Below, one piece after another: positions 7,887 to 15,854 of a stretch of DNA of 64,000 nucleotides (its first letter is position 1; every line of letters begins with the position of its first letter). The stretch covers positions 1 to 64,000 of the forward strand of contig NZ_BMOQ01000004.1 of NCBI RefSeq assembly GCF_014647155.1. The letters run 5' to 3'. The translations under genes and the position numbers were made by a program. Under the pieces are notes generated by a model, which was given only the letters and a program-made list of their open reading frames with translations, made no database searches and was not told the DNA's origin. This stretch comes from Halarchaeum nitratireducens (GTDB lineage Archaea; Halobacteriota; Halobacteria; Halobacteriales; Halobacteriaceae).

Positions 7887-9272
7887 ATGCGGCTCTTCTG
7901 GCACCGTCGTGATCGCCGCCTCCACGACAACCGCGGCCTCGCCGCGGCCGCGAGCGACGACACCGTCCTCCCCGTCGCGGTTCGTGACGCCACCGTCGGG
8001 CCGCCGCCCGACTCCCGAGCGCGCGCCTACCGGGCCGCGACCGACGCGGCGCTCCGCGACGCGTACCGCGAACGCGACAGCGACCTCCTCGTCCGCTCGG
8101 GCGACCCCGCGGCGATCCTCCCGTCGCTGGCGGACGAGTACGGCGCGGACGCCGTGTACTGGAACGCCGCGTACGGCCGCGAGCGTCGCACGCGTGCCCA
8201 GCGAGTCGCCGACGCCTGCGCGGCCGCGGGGATCGACGTCGGCGTCCACGCGGATTCGGTGCTCGTCGCGCCGGACGCGCTCGGTGACGATCATCGCTCC
8301 CATCGGGCGTTCCTCGACGAGTGGGAGCCCATCGAGAAACCCGATCCCGCACCCGCGCCCGACGCGGACGCGCTCGCCGGCGTCGCCGGCGACGCGCCGA
8401 TCCCGGACGCGGCGGCCGACGTCGACCTCCCCGAAGCGGGCCATGGTGCGGCGCGCGAGCGCCTCGACGCGTTCGTCGCCGCGGGCATCGAGACGTACGC
8501 CGACACCCGCGACGACCTCGCGGCGGCGGTCGAGCGTCCCACGAGCGCGGTCTCTCGCATCTCGCCGTACCTCGCCGCGGGCGCGCTCGGGATCCGCGAG
8601 GCGTGGGCGGCCGCGGGCGACGCTCTCGACGCCGCCGACGGCGACGCCGTGCGAAACGTCGAGAAGTACCGGTACGAGCTCACGTGGCGCGAACGCCACT
8701 ACCACCTCTTCGCGGCGAACCCGGGTCTCCGAACCGAGAGTTACCGCTCCTTCGCCGCTCCGATCGCGTGGCGCGACGACGCGGACGACTTCTCGGCGTG
8801 GACGGCGGGCGAGACGGGCTACCCGCTCGTCGACGCCGGGATGCGCCAACTGGAGCGAGAGGGGTACGTCCACAACCGCCCGCGGCAGGTCGTCGCCTCC
8901 TTCCTCACGAAACACCTCCTCCACGACTGGCGCGACGGCGAACGTCACTTCGCGCGTCGTCTCGTCGACTACGACCCAGCGAGCAACGCCGCGATGTGGC
9001 AGTGGTGCGCCTCGACGGGCACCGACACCGTCGACGTCCGCGTCTTCGATCCCGTCGCGCAGATGGACAAGTACGACGACGGCGCGGCGTTCGTGACCGA
9101 GTACGTCCCCGAGCTACGGGGCGTCCCCCCGGACGCGATCGTCGAGTGGCCGACGCTCGACGCCGCGACGCGCCGCGAGCTCGCACCGGCGTACCCGGCC
9201 CCGATCGTCGAGCGCGACGCCGCCTACGAGCGCGCCCAGCGCGTCTTCGAGACGGCGCTCGGGAAACGCTAG
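7887..9272 (+). CDS. phr: Deoxyribodipyrimidine photolyase (class I, cryptochrome/photolyase family)
   Basis: This light-driven enzyme splits UV pyrimidine dimers using FADH-. The N-terminal alpha/beta antenna domain starts MRLFWHRRDRRLHDN. The C-terminal FAD domain holds the family signature TGYPLVDAGMRQL (310-322) with HNRPRQVVASFLTKHLL and the following SNAAMWQWCASTG (about 366-378). The length (461) is normal for class I enzymes. The protein is rich in Ala and Asp, as expected for a halophile. It follows the sensor kinase by 48 nt with no obvious functional link. DNA repair photolyases are routine in sun-exposed haloarchaea. Confidence 0.93.
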   Translation: MRLFWHRRDRRLHDNRGLAAAASDDTVLPVAVRDATVGPPPDSRARAYRAATDAALRDAYRERDSDLLVRSGDPAAILPSLADEYGADAVYWNAAYGRERRTRAQRVADACAAAGIDVGVHADSVLVAPDALGDDHRSHRAFLDEWEPIEKPDPAPAPDADALAGVAGDAPIPDAAADVDLPEAGHGAARERLDAFVAAGIETYADTRDDLAAAVERPTSAVSRISPYLAAGALGIREAWAAAGDALDAADGDAVRNVEKYRYELTWRERHYHLFAANPGLRTESYRSFAAPIAWRDDADDFSAWTAGETGYPLVDAGMRQLEREGYVHNRPRQVVASFLTKHLLHDWRDGERHFARRLVDYDPASNAAMWQWCASTGTDTVDVRVFDPVAQMDKYDDGAAFVTEYVPELRGVPPDAIVEWPTLDAATRRELAPAYPAPIVERDAAYERAQRVFETALGKR

Positions 9273-9319
9273 TACTCCGGTTCGCCGCCGATATCCCGGC
9301 GCCCGATCGTCCGCTAGCG

Positions 9320-9760
9320 CTACGACATCCGCTCGGTGTAGTCCCAGCTGTAGATCTCGTCCGGGTCGATCTCGATGCGCACCTCCTCGCGGTCGGCGTC
9401 GAGGAGGTGTCTGGCGAGGTCGGAGTCCGTCCCGCCGAGGTAGCGGGTGATGAGCGAGCGCAACAGGGTCTTCTCCGCGTCCGCCTCGACCGTCGCCGTC
9501 CCCGTCCCCCGAACGCCGTAGTAGGGCGGATCGTTCACCGAGACGTCGAAGGCGACGGCGTCGTCCGCCCGGAGGAAGTCGACGACGGCCGCGCTGGCAC
9601 CCGTCGCGCACGCGAAGACGCCGTCCTCGTAGGCGAACCAGAGCGTCACGGTCCACATCGTGCCGTCCGGCCGGTGCGTCGTCAGTCTGATCGGGACCGT
9701 CGCGTCCCGGAGGAAGTCGGCGACGCCGGCGTCGTCCCACGCGCCGCGGAACTCTGTCAT
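9320..9760 (-). CDS. Pyridoxamine 5'-phosphate oxidase-like flavin-binding protein
   Basis: The 146-residue protein has the split-barrel fold of the pyridoxamine phosphate oxidase/F420-binding superfamily. The strand pattern is clear: [52 protein letters not shown]. Members bind FMN or F420, and the exact substrate is unknown; it is not assigned to vitamin B6 synthesis. A T-rich TATA-like element about 27 nt upstream of the ATG (TTTTTCG, near 9783-9789) suggests a leaderless transcript. The gene diverges from the phosphoribosyltransferase gene at 9961. Confidence 0.75.
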   Translation of the reverse strand: MTEFRGAWDDAGVADFLRDATVPIRLTTHRPDGTMWTVTLWFAYEDGVFACATGASAAVVDFLRADDAVAFDVSVNDPPYYGVRGTGTATVEADAEKTLLRSLITRYLGGTDSDLARHLLDADREEVRIEIDPDEIYSWDYTERMS

Positions 9761-9960
9761 ACCGGGGATTCACACGCGGGGATCGAAAAACCACCCGCCG
9801 GCACCGCGCGTCCACCGCGGGCACACGCGTCTCCTTTTGGCACACGTTCTACGGTCCGCGGCACTCGCCTCTCGGGAGTCGTCGCCGCCCGCTCCCGGGC
9901 GAGCTGACGGCCGCGCTCGCGGAGCGAACGGCTTTTCCCGCCTTTGGCCGAACGGACGAC

Positions 9961-10509
9961 ATGGAACGGCTCCGCGAATCCCTCCACGAGGCCCCGATCG
10001 TCGACAAGGATGGCTATCACTACCTCGTCCACCCGATCAGCAACGGCGTGCCGATGCTCGAACCCGCGCTGCTGCGCGAGGTCGTCGTCGGCGTGACGCG
10101 CGCCGCGGACCTCGACGTCGACAAGATCGTCGCCCCGGAGGCGATGGGGATCCACATCGCCACCGCCGTCTCGCTCCAGACCGACGTTCCGCTCGTCGTC
10201 ATCCGCAAGCGCGAGTACGGTCTGGAGGGCGAGGTCGCGCTCCACCAGCAGACGGGCTACTCGGAGTCCGAGATGTTCATCAACGACGTCGAGGCGGGCG
10301 ATCGCGTCCTGATCCTCGACGACCTGCTCTCGACCGGCGGGACGCTCGCCGCGATCTGCGGCGCGCTCGACGACATCGGCGCCGAGATCACGGACATCGT
10401 CGTCGCGCTCCGGAAGGTCGGCCCCTCCGCGCTTGACGACACCGACTACGAGGCCACCAGCCTCCTCGACATCACCGTCGACGAGACGGGCGTCACCGTC
10501 CACGAGTGA
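9961..10509 (+). CDS. hpt: Hypoxanthine/guanine-type phosphoribosyltransferase
   Basis: This cytosolic purine-salvage type I phosphoribosyltransferase has 182 residues. The PRPP loop [14 protein letters not shown] (116-129) is complete, and the N-terminal region ends with [16 protein letters not shown]. Haloarchaeal members of this family are usually annotated as HGPRTase-like or adenine-type enzymes, so the base used is uncertain. The next gene downstream on the same strand encodes an NCS2 nucleobase permease, which fits uptake followed by salvage. The permease has its own TATA-like element, so co-transcription is not required. Confidence 0.85.
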   Translation: MERLRESLHEAPIVDKDGYHYLVHPISNGVPMLEPALLREVVVGVTRAADLDVDKIVAPEAMGIHIATAVSLQTDVPLVVIRKREYGLEGEVALHQQTGYSESEMFINDVEAGDRVLILDDLLSTGGTLAAICGALDDIGAEITDIVVALRKVGPSALDDTDYEATSLLDITVDETGVTVHE

Positions 10510-10602
10510 GCACGCCCGTGCATACATATCGCGTCGCGTAGCGCACAAGTAGGGACGGACACGCAACACTTATCGGTGCGAGCGGGGACGGACGTGACAC
10601 GA

Positions 10603-11952
10603 ATGGCGTCCGAGACGGACACCGAGATCCACGTCCAGTACGGCCTCGACGACCGGCCGCCGTGGCCGCGTTCGCTCCTCCTCGCCCTCCAGCACGTCGC
10701 GGTGATGATCGTGCCCGCGACCGCCGTCGCGTACATCGTCGGCGGCGCGGTCGGCGTGGGGGACGCGACCGCGTACATCGTCCAGATGGTCCTGCTCTTC
10801 TCCGGACTCGCCACGGTCGTTCAGGCCTACACCGTCGGGCCGGTCGGCGCGAAACTCCCCGTGGTCATGGGGACGAGCTTCACCTTCGTCGGCGCGGCCT
10901 CCACGATCGGGATCAACTACGGCCTCGCCGCGGTCTTCGGCGCGATCCTCGTCACCGGCTGGCTCGTCGAGGGGCTCATCGGCTGGCAGTTCGAGCGCAT
11001 CCGCCCCTTCTTCCCGCCGCTCGTCACCGGCCTCGTCGTCGTCATCATCGGCCTCTACCTCGTTCCCGCGGCGATGGACAACGCCGCCGGCGGTGCGGGA
11101 AGCGCTCACTACGGCGCGGCGTACAACGTCGGCCTCGCCGCGCTCGTCCTCGGCATCGCCGTCGTCCTCAACCTCTTCACGCGCGGCGTCACGCGCCTCC
11201 TCAGCACGCTCGTCGCCATCGCCGTCGGCTACGTCGCCGCCGGCGTCCTCACCGTCATCGGAGTCGCCCCCGGCCTGCTCAGTTTCGACGCCGTCGCCGC
11301 CCAACCGTGGCTCGCCGTCCCGAACCCCGGACGCTTCGGCTTCGCCTTCGAACCCGTCCCGATCCTGACCTTCGCCTTCCTCTTCCTCGTCTCCGCGATG
11401 GAGACCGTCGGTGACCTGTCCAGCGTCACGTCGGCGGAGGGGCGCACGCCCGCCGACGAGGAGTTCCGCGGGGGCCTCTTCACCGACGGTCTCATGAGCT
11501 CCCTCGGCGCCGTCTTCGGCGCCTTTCCCGTCACCTCCTTCTCGCAGAATGCCGGCATCATCAACTTCACGGGCGTGATGAGCCGTCATGTCGTCGGGAT
11601 CGCGGGCGTGATCCTCGCCGTGCTCGGGCTCAGCCCGAAGATCGGCGCGCTCGTCACCACCATCCCGAGCGCCGTCTTCGGCGGCGCCGTCCTCCTCATG
11701 GCGGGGATGGTCGCCGCGAGCGGCGCGCGTCTCATCACCCTCGACGTCACGCTCAACCGACGGAACATGGTCATCCTCGCCGTCGCGCTCGGTCTCGGAC
11801 TCGGCGTCGCCACCACGCCCGAGGCCCTCGGCGGCCTCCCCGTTGCCGCCCGGACGTTCTTCGGCGAGCCGGTCATCGTCACCGCGCTCTCCGCGCTGTC
11901 GCTCAACACCTTCGTCCCCGGCGAGCAGAGCCCGCTCTTCGACGCTCACTGA
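10603..11952 (+). CDS. NCS2 family xanthine/uracil permease
   Basis: A polytopic membrane protein of 449 residues (about 12-14 membrane segments) of the nucleobase:cation symporter-2 family, UraA/UapA branch. Family elements include ALQHVAVMIVPATAV near the N-terminus, GTSFTFVGAAS, and the SAMETVGDLSSVTSAEGR segment in the centre. ATG 10603 (MASETDTEIHVQYGLDDRPPW) is chosen; a TATA-like CACTTATC about 30 nt upstream agrees. The substrate is probably xanthine, hypoxanthine or uracil and cannot be resolved from motifs. Location behind the phosphoribosyltransferase suggests purine salvage. Confidence 0.9.
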   Translation: MASETDTEIHVQYGLDDRPPWPRSLLLALQHVAVMIVPATAVAYIVGGAVGVGDATAYIVQMVLLFSGLATVVQAYTVGPVGAKLPVVMGTSFTFVGAASTIGINYGLAAVFGAILVTGWLVEGLIGWQFERIRPFFPPLVTGLVVVIIGLYLVPAAMDNAAGGAGSAHYGAAYNVGLAALVLGIAVVLNLFTRGVTRLLSTLVAIAVGYVAAGVLTVIGVAPGLLSFDAVAAQPWLAVPNPGRFGFAFEPVPILTFAFLFLVSAMETVGDLSSVTSAEGRTPADEEFRGGLFTDGLMSSLGAVFGAFPVTSFSQNAGIINFTGVMSRHVVGIAGVILAVLGLSPKIGALVTTIPSAVFGGAVLLMAGMVAASGARLITLDVTLNRRNMVILAVALGLGLGVATTPEALGGLPVAARTFFGEPVIVTALSALSLNTFVPGEQSPLFDAH

Positions 11953-12004
11953 GTGTTACCACGTCACTCGGAGGTGCTTTACGCGCCGGCCGTCTCACTG
12001 TCGT

Positions 12005-12613
12005 ATGGACTACCAGATCGCGCTGGACCGGGCGTTCGACGCCCTCCCCGAGCGCCCCGCCGAAGCCGACGCCCGCCTCCAGATCCCCGCCCCCGAGGGC
12101 GAGACGGACGGCGCGTTCACCCGCCTGACGAACGTCCGCGCGATCGCCGACGCCGTCTCGCGCGATCCCACTCACCTCTTCCGAAACGTCCAGCGCGAGC
12201 TCGGCACGAACGGCCAGTTCGACGGCCAGCGCGCCCGCTATAACGGCTCGTTCTCCGTCGCGGACTTCGACGCCGCGATCGACGCCTACGTCGCGGAGTT
12301 CGTCACCTGCACGGAGTGCGAGCGCCCGGACACGCGCCTCGTCACCGAGGACGGCGTTGAGATGCTCCGCTGTACGGCCTGCGGTGCGTTCCGCCCCGTC
12401 CAGAAGAAGACGGCGACGACCCGAACCACCCGCGAGACCGTCGACTCGGGCAAGACCTACGAACTGGAGATCACCGGCACGGGCCGCAAGGGCGACGGCG
12501 TCGCCGAGCGCGGGCGCTACACGGTATTCGTCTCCGGCGCGCGCGAGGGGCAGACCGTCCGCGCGTACGTCGAGAGCACGAGCGGCGACCTCGCGTTCGC
12601 CCGCCTCGCGTAG
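12005..12613 (+). CDS. eif2b: Translation initiation factor aIF2 beta subunit with C-terminal TRAM domain
   Basis: A subunit of the archaeal initiator-tRNA carrier aIF2. Residues 1-100 form the helical and alpha/beta core (including RLTNVRAIADAVSRDP). A four-Cys zinc ribbon follows (Cys102, 105, 123, 126). Residues about 142-202 add a TRAM-like RNA-binding barrel (ITGTGRKGDGVAERGRYTVFV). Ordinary aIF2-beta is about 135-140 residues, so the TRAM part is an extension known from haloarchaea. ATG 12005 is chosen because the upstream in-frame extension is antisense-like. Confidence 0.9.
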   Translation: MDYQIALDRAFDALPERPAEADARLQIPAPEGETDGAFTRLTNVRAIADAVSRDPTHLFRNVQRELGTNGQFDGQRARYNGSFSVADFDAAIDAYVAEFVTCTECERPDTRLVTEDGVEMLRCTACGAFRPVQKKTATTRTTRETVDSGKTYELEITGTGRKGDGVAERGRYTVFVSGAREGQTVRAYVESTSGDLAFARLA

Positions 12614-12673
12614 GTACCGCTCCGCCGCCCCCGCCCCCACACCCACCTCCGCTCGCCCCGCCGGTCGCGACCG

Positions 12674-12713
12674 ACAGTGGTTCTCACAGCGATTCGAGAC
12701 CGAAACCCACTGT
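12674..12713. repeat. Inverted repeat in the gap after aIF2-beta
   Basis: The 7-nt arms ACAGTGG (12674-12680) and CCACTGT (12707-12713) are exact complements around a 26-nt loop. It lies 60 nt after the aIF2-beta stop and 40 nt before the TATA-like element of the next gene. It could be a terminator stem or an operator. Confidence 0.3.
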
Positions 12714-12780
12714 TTCCCTCGCGGGCGACTGACGGCTCCGGATAGTCACGATTATATCTCCGCATCGGTCACCGGTTGGT

Positions 12781-13095
12781 ATGGCTTCCCGTGATGCGAG
12801 CGGCACGCCGCACCTCACGCTCCCCTTCGACGCGGCGACCGCGACGCGACTGGGATGGACGCTCGGTGACGCGATCACCGACGACAGCACGCGAACGGCG
12901 CGCCTGCGACACGTCGGTGGGACCGTCCGCGGCGCCGTCCACGACGTCGGCGGCGCGACCGTCGTCCTCGTCCGGACGCCCGCGGGCCGCGAGCGTTACT
13001 ACGAACTCCCGACGCACGACGTCGACAGCGCGCTCACGGCGGCGGTCGAACGCGGCTTCCGCCGCCTCGACGACCCCGACGCCGCGCACGCCTGA
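12781..13095 (+). CDS. Conserved small haloarchaeal protein, unknown function
   Basis: A 104-residue soluble protein, not recognised. Residues 40-80 have an alternating strand pattern (RHVGGTVRGAVHDVGGATVVLV) followed by ERYYELPTHDVDSAL. A strong TATA-like GATTATATC lies about 27 nt before the ATG, which supports both expression and the start. There is no membrane segment or metal motif. Confidence 0.65.
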   Translation: MASRDASGTPHLTLPFDAATATRLGWTLGDAITDDSTRTARLRHVGGTVRGAVHDVGGATVVLVRTPAGRERYYELPTHDVDSALTAAVERGFRRLDDPDAAHA

Positions 13096-13206
13096 GTCCG
13101 CGGGGGACTGACGCCGCGGCGCTCGACGCCATCCGACGTCGGGACGGGCCGACCCGATTCTCCCTTCAGGCCTAGTATTGTCAAAGGACATCTCAGGAAC
13201 ACGCCT

Positions 13207-13701
13207 ATGAGTACCCACGTCCGGAGTATGCGTATGAGTGACACAGACGTGACGTACGTCGGGAAGGCCTGCGCGTACGTGACGCGCGGCGGCTCGGAGC
13301 TGCTGGTGTTCGAGGGTCCCGGCCACGACGGTCTCCAGATCCCGAAGGGGACCGTCGAGCCCGGCGAGGAGACCCGCGAGGCGCTCTACCGCGAGGTGAT
13401 CGAGGAGAGCGGCGTCTCCACCTTCCACGGCGTCCACCACCTCAGCACGGACGTCTGGGTCCGCCGGGACGCCCGGCGATACGTTCGGCACTTCTACCAC
13501 GCCCCCGTCCACGAGCCCCGGGACGCGTGGACGCACGTCGTCACGGGCGACGGCGAGGAGGTCGGTGCCGAGTTCGACTTCTCGTGGATCGACCTCTCGA
13601 CGGCCGCCGACGCGACCTTCGCGCTCGACCTCGACGATTACCTGCACGCGCTCGCGCCCGCGAGCGGATCGCGCGCCCCGACGGTTCTCGCGGACGACTG
13701 A
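13207..13701 (+). CDS. Nudix hydrolase
   Basis: A 164-residue pyrophosphohydrolase of the Nudix family. The full Nudix box GX5EX7REUXEEXGU is at residues 48-70 (GTVEPGEE, then REVIEESGV), with the preceding LQIPKG. The N-terminal strand ACAYVTRGGSELLVFEG is also typical. The substrate is unknown; family members cleave nucleoside diphosphates linked to another moiety. A TATA-like TAGTATTG near 13172 fits a leaderless start at ATG 13207, although internal ATGs at 13228 and 13234 are possible. It converges with ychF, the two stops being 4 nt apart. Confidence 0.88.
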   Translation: MSTHVRSMRMSDTDVTYVGKACAYVTRGGSELLVFEGPGHDGLQIPKGTVEPGEETREALYREVIEESGVSTFHGVHHLSTDVWVRRDARRYVRHFYHAPVHEPRDAWTHVVTGDGEEVGAEFDFSWIDLSTAADATFALDLDDYLHALAPASGSRAPTVLADD

Positions 13702-13705
13702 GCGT

Positions 13706-14890
13706 TCAGTTCGTCGTGACGACCTCGACGACGGCGTTGTGTTCGAGCACCGTGTCCTTGCCGAGCTGGCGCTTCGAGCGACAATCGATCCCGTGCAGGA
13801 AGCCCTCGCCGATGTCCGAGTGGATGTGGTAGGCGAAGTCCTCCGCCGTCGCGTCCTCCGGGAGGAGGAAGACGTCCGGGAACGGCCCCTGCGTCCAGTT
13901 GAGCCCGGCGTCGCCCGTGAAGACCGCCTTCAGTCCGAGCTCCTCGAACAGCGCGGTCTCCAGGGCCTCCTGGACGCCCGTCCCGCCGAACTCGGTCACG
14001 AACTCGCGGATCTCCTCCAAGCCCGCCTCCTGCCCCTCGCTGAGGTCGGCGACGATCTCGAAGTCGCCGTCGCCGGGCACGTAGTCGACGACGCCCTGCT
14101 CGGCCGCGTTCTTCAGCGCCTTCTCGGCGTGCACGCTACACGGGACGATGGTGACGTCCTCGTACTCGGGATCGTTCGTGATCTCCTCGTAGTTCGCCTG
14201 CCCCTCGGGCGTGTCGAGTTTGTTCGCGGCGACGACCATCGGCTTCGTCCGCTCGCGGATCGCCCGCGCGAGTTCGAGTTCGTCGTCGTCGTCCCACGTC
14301 TCGGGATCGAGTTCGAGGCCCTCGCTCAGGATGATCTGTTTGATCTCGTCCTTGTTGGTGCCGAAGGCGCTCATCTGTTCGGCGAGTTCGACCTCCAGTT
14401 CGACCTCCGTGGTGTGGGCCGTCTCGAAGCGCTCGATTCCCTTTCGGAGGATACCGAGGTACCACTGATCGAGCTCCGCTTCGAGGAAGTCGATGTCCTC
14501 GCGGGGGTCGTGACCCTCGGTGGGCTCGCCCTCGGGGTCGGTCTTCCCGGAGAAGTCGACGATGTGGACGAGGACGTCCGCCTCGTTGAGGTCCGTGAGG
14601 AACTGGTTGCCGAGGCCCTTCCCCTCGTGTGCGCCCGGGATGAGGCCGGCGACGTCGACGAGCTTCGTCGGGACGAAGCGCTTCCCGTCTTCGCAGTAGC
14701 CCGTGTTCGGCGCACAGGACTCGTCGAACTCGGGGGCCGCGCAGTCCGTGCGGACGTATGCCTCGCCGACCGCGGGGTCGATCGTCGTGAACGGGTACGC
14801 CCCCTCGGGCACGTCGTTCATCGTCGCCGCGTTGAAGAACGAGGACTTCCCCACGGAGGGTTTCCCCACCAGTCCGATCTTGTAGCTCAT
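13706..14890 (-). CDS. ychF: YchF/OLA1-type GTP/ATP-binding protein
   Basis: A universally conserved Obg-family P-loop NTPase of 394 residues. G1 is GLVGKPSVGKSS (6-17), G3 is DVAGL (79-83), and G4 is NKLD (223-226, where most bacterial YchF have NxxE). A coiled-coil insertion follows, and a TGS-like domain closes the protein (VFLLPEDATAEDFAYHIHSDIGEGF). The family interacts with ribosomes and is linked to stress and translation. Its function in archaea is poorly defined. The length matches archaeal homologues. Confidence 0.93.
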   Translation of the reverse strand: MSYKIGLVGKPSVGKSSFFNAATMNDVPEGAYPFTTIDPAVGEAYVRTDCAAPEFDESCAPNTGYCEDGKRFVPTKLVDVAGLIPGAHEGKGLGNQFLTDLNEADVLVHIVDFSGKTDPEGEPTEGHDPREDIDFLEAELDQWYLGILRKGIERFETAHTTEVELEVELAEQMSAFGTNKDEIKQIILSEGLELDPETWDDDDELELARAIRERTKPMVVAANKLDTPEGQANYEEITNDPEYEDVTIVPCSVHAEKALKNAAEQGVVDYVPGDGDFEIVADLSEGQEAGLEEIREFVTEFGGTGVQEALETALFEELGLKAVFTGDAGLNWTQGPFPDVFLLPEDATAEDFAYHIHSDIGEGFLHGIDCRSKRQLGKDTVLEHNAVVEVVTTN

Positions 14891-15003
14891 TAGGCACTCG
14901 AAGACTACCGCGGCCTAAATGGTCTTCTGAAGGGCGGTAGCGTGCCACGCTGTCGCACGTGCGGTCCCGAAACTTTTCGGTTCCGTCCTTCCTGAGCCGA
15001 CGT

Positions 15004-15624
15004 ATGGACCGACGCGACTACCTCGCCGCCCTGGGCGTCGCCGGTCTCGCCGGTCTCGCCGGCTGCAGCGCGCTCTCCGGACGCGACGGCCTCAGCGACG
15101 ACCCGCCAGCGGACTGCGGGGTCCCCGAGAGCTTCGCCGCGAACCGCGGCGCCCTCCCCGCCGATGAGACGCCCGCGGACGGCATCCCGCCCGCCGTCGA
15201 CGGCGACCCGCCCTCTCACGAGGTCGACCCCGACGTGTTCCCCACCGCGACCGTCGACGGCGTCGACGTTCGCCTCGCCCCCGTCGGCGTCGCGCACTAC
15301 TGGTGGCGCCGCGGTGCCGCCCGGTTCGCCGACGCTCGCAGGCGCGACGCCTACGACGGCGCGCACGTCTACGGCGCCGTGTGGAGCCCCGCCGACACGA
15401 CCGACGCGAGCGCCGCGTGCGACCCCATCGACTACTGGCCGGACGGCGATCGAATCGTCTGCTACGGCGGTGGAACGGACGGGTACGGGCGCCAACGCGC
15501 CGCCGCGCTCGCCGCCGCCGACTACGACGAGGTGTACGCGATCCGCCACGGCTTCCCGACGTGGCGCCGCGCCGGCCATCCGGTCGCGGGTCGCGACGTC
15601 GATCCGGCCGACACTACCGGGTGA
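15004..15624 (+). CDS. Secreted lipoprotein with rhodanese-like domain
   Basis: The N-terminus MDRRDYLAALGVAGLAG ends in a lipobox LAGC (Cys21) behind twin arginines (3-4), so it is probably exported by Tat and lipid-anchored outside the cell. The rest (206 aa in all) resembles a rhodanese domain: VYGAVW, then IVCYGGGTDGYGRQRAAALAAADYDEVYAIRHGFPTW with the putative catalytic Cys at 153. The loop after the Cys is longer and more glycine-rich than in thiosulfate sulfurtransferases. Sulfur or selenium transfer is therefore uncertain, and the domain might bind phosphate or sulfane ligands. ATG 15004 is chosen for the signal peptide. Confidence 0.75.
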   Translation: MDRRDYLAALGVAGLAGLAGCSALSGRDGLSDDPPADCGVPESFAANRGALPADETPADGIPPAVDGDPPSHEVDPDVFPTATVDGVDVRLAPVGVAHYWWRRGAARFADARRRDAYDGAHVYGAVWSPADTTDASAACDPIDYWPDGDRIVCYGGGTDGYGRQRAAALAAADYDEVYAIRHGFPTWRRAGHPVAGRDVDPADTTG

Positions 15625-15663
15625 GCCCGCGGACTTTTTGCCGTTCCCCGCGCACCTCGGACC

Positions 15664-15842
15664 GTGAGCGATCACCCGATACCGAAGGGCGTGAGCCGGG
15701 AGACCCTCTGTACTGTCGTCGCCGGCTGGTACGCCGCCGGCGCGAGCGAGGGGGCGACGCGATCGCGGCCGAGCAGGCCGGCGATACGGTGACGGTCCGA
15801 CGGTGCAGCGACGCGGCGGACACGCTTTTGCGCGGTGCGTGA
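15664..15842 (+). pseudogene. Small haloarchaeal gene with an apparent single-base frameshift
   Basis: Frame 1 from GTG 15664 reads MSDHPIPKGVSRETLCTVVA and continues GWYAAGASEG. It then degenerates into Arg/Ser-rich sequence at the G-run 15750-15754. A frame offset by one reads GDAIAAEQAGDTVTVRRCSD plus AADTLLRGA and stops at 15842, just before the next gene. Adding one G to the five-G run would join them into a 59-residue acidic protein. A TATA-like CTTTTTG about 28 nt before GTG 15664 supports a leaderless gene. It is a pseudogene, a programmed shift or a homopolymer sequencing error. The family is not recognised. Confidence 0.5.
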
Positions 15843-15854
15843 CAATCCCGACGC

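Noticed and set aside
6156-8948. 930-codon open frame on the minus strand opposite the sensor kinase and photolyase
   Set aside because: Arg/Val/Glu-rich low-complexity composition typical of antisense frames in high-GC DNA; both opposite genes have clear domains.
10570-11949. 459-codon minus-strand frame opposite the NCS2 permease
   Set aside because: Gly/Asp/Glu/Arg repeats produced by antisense of a membrane protein.
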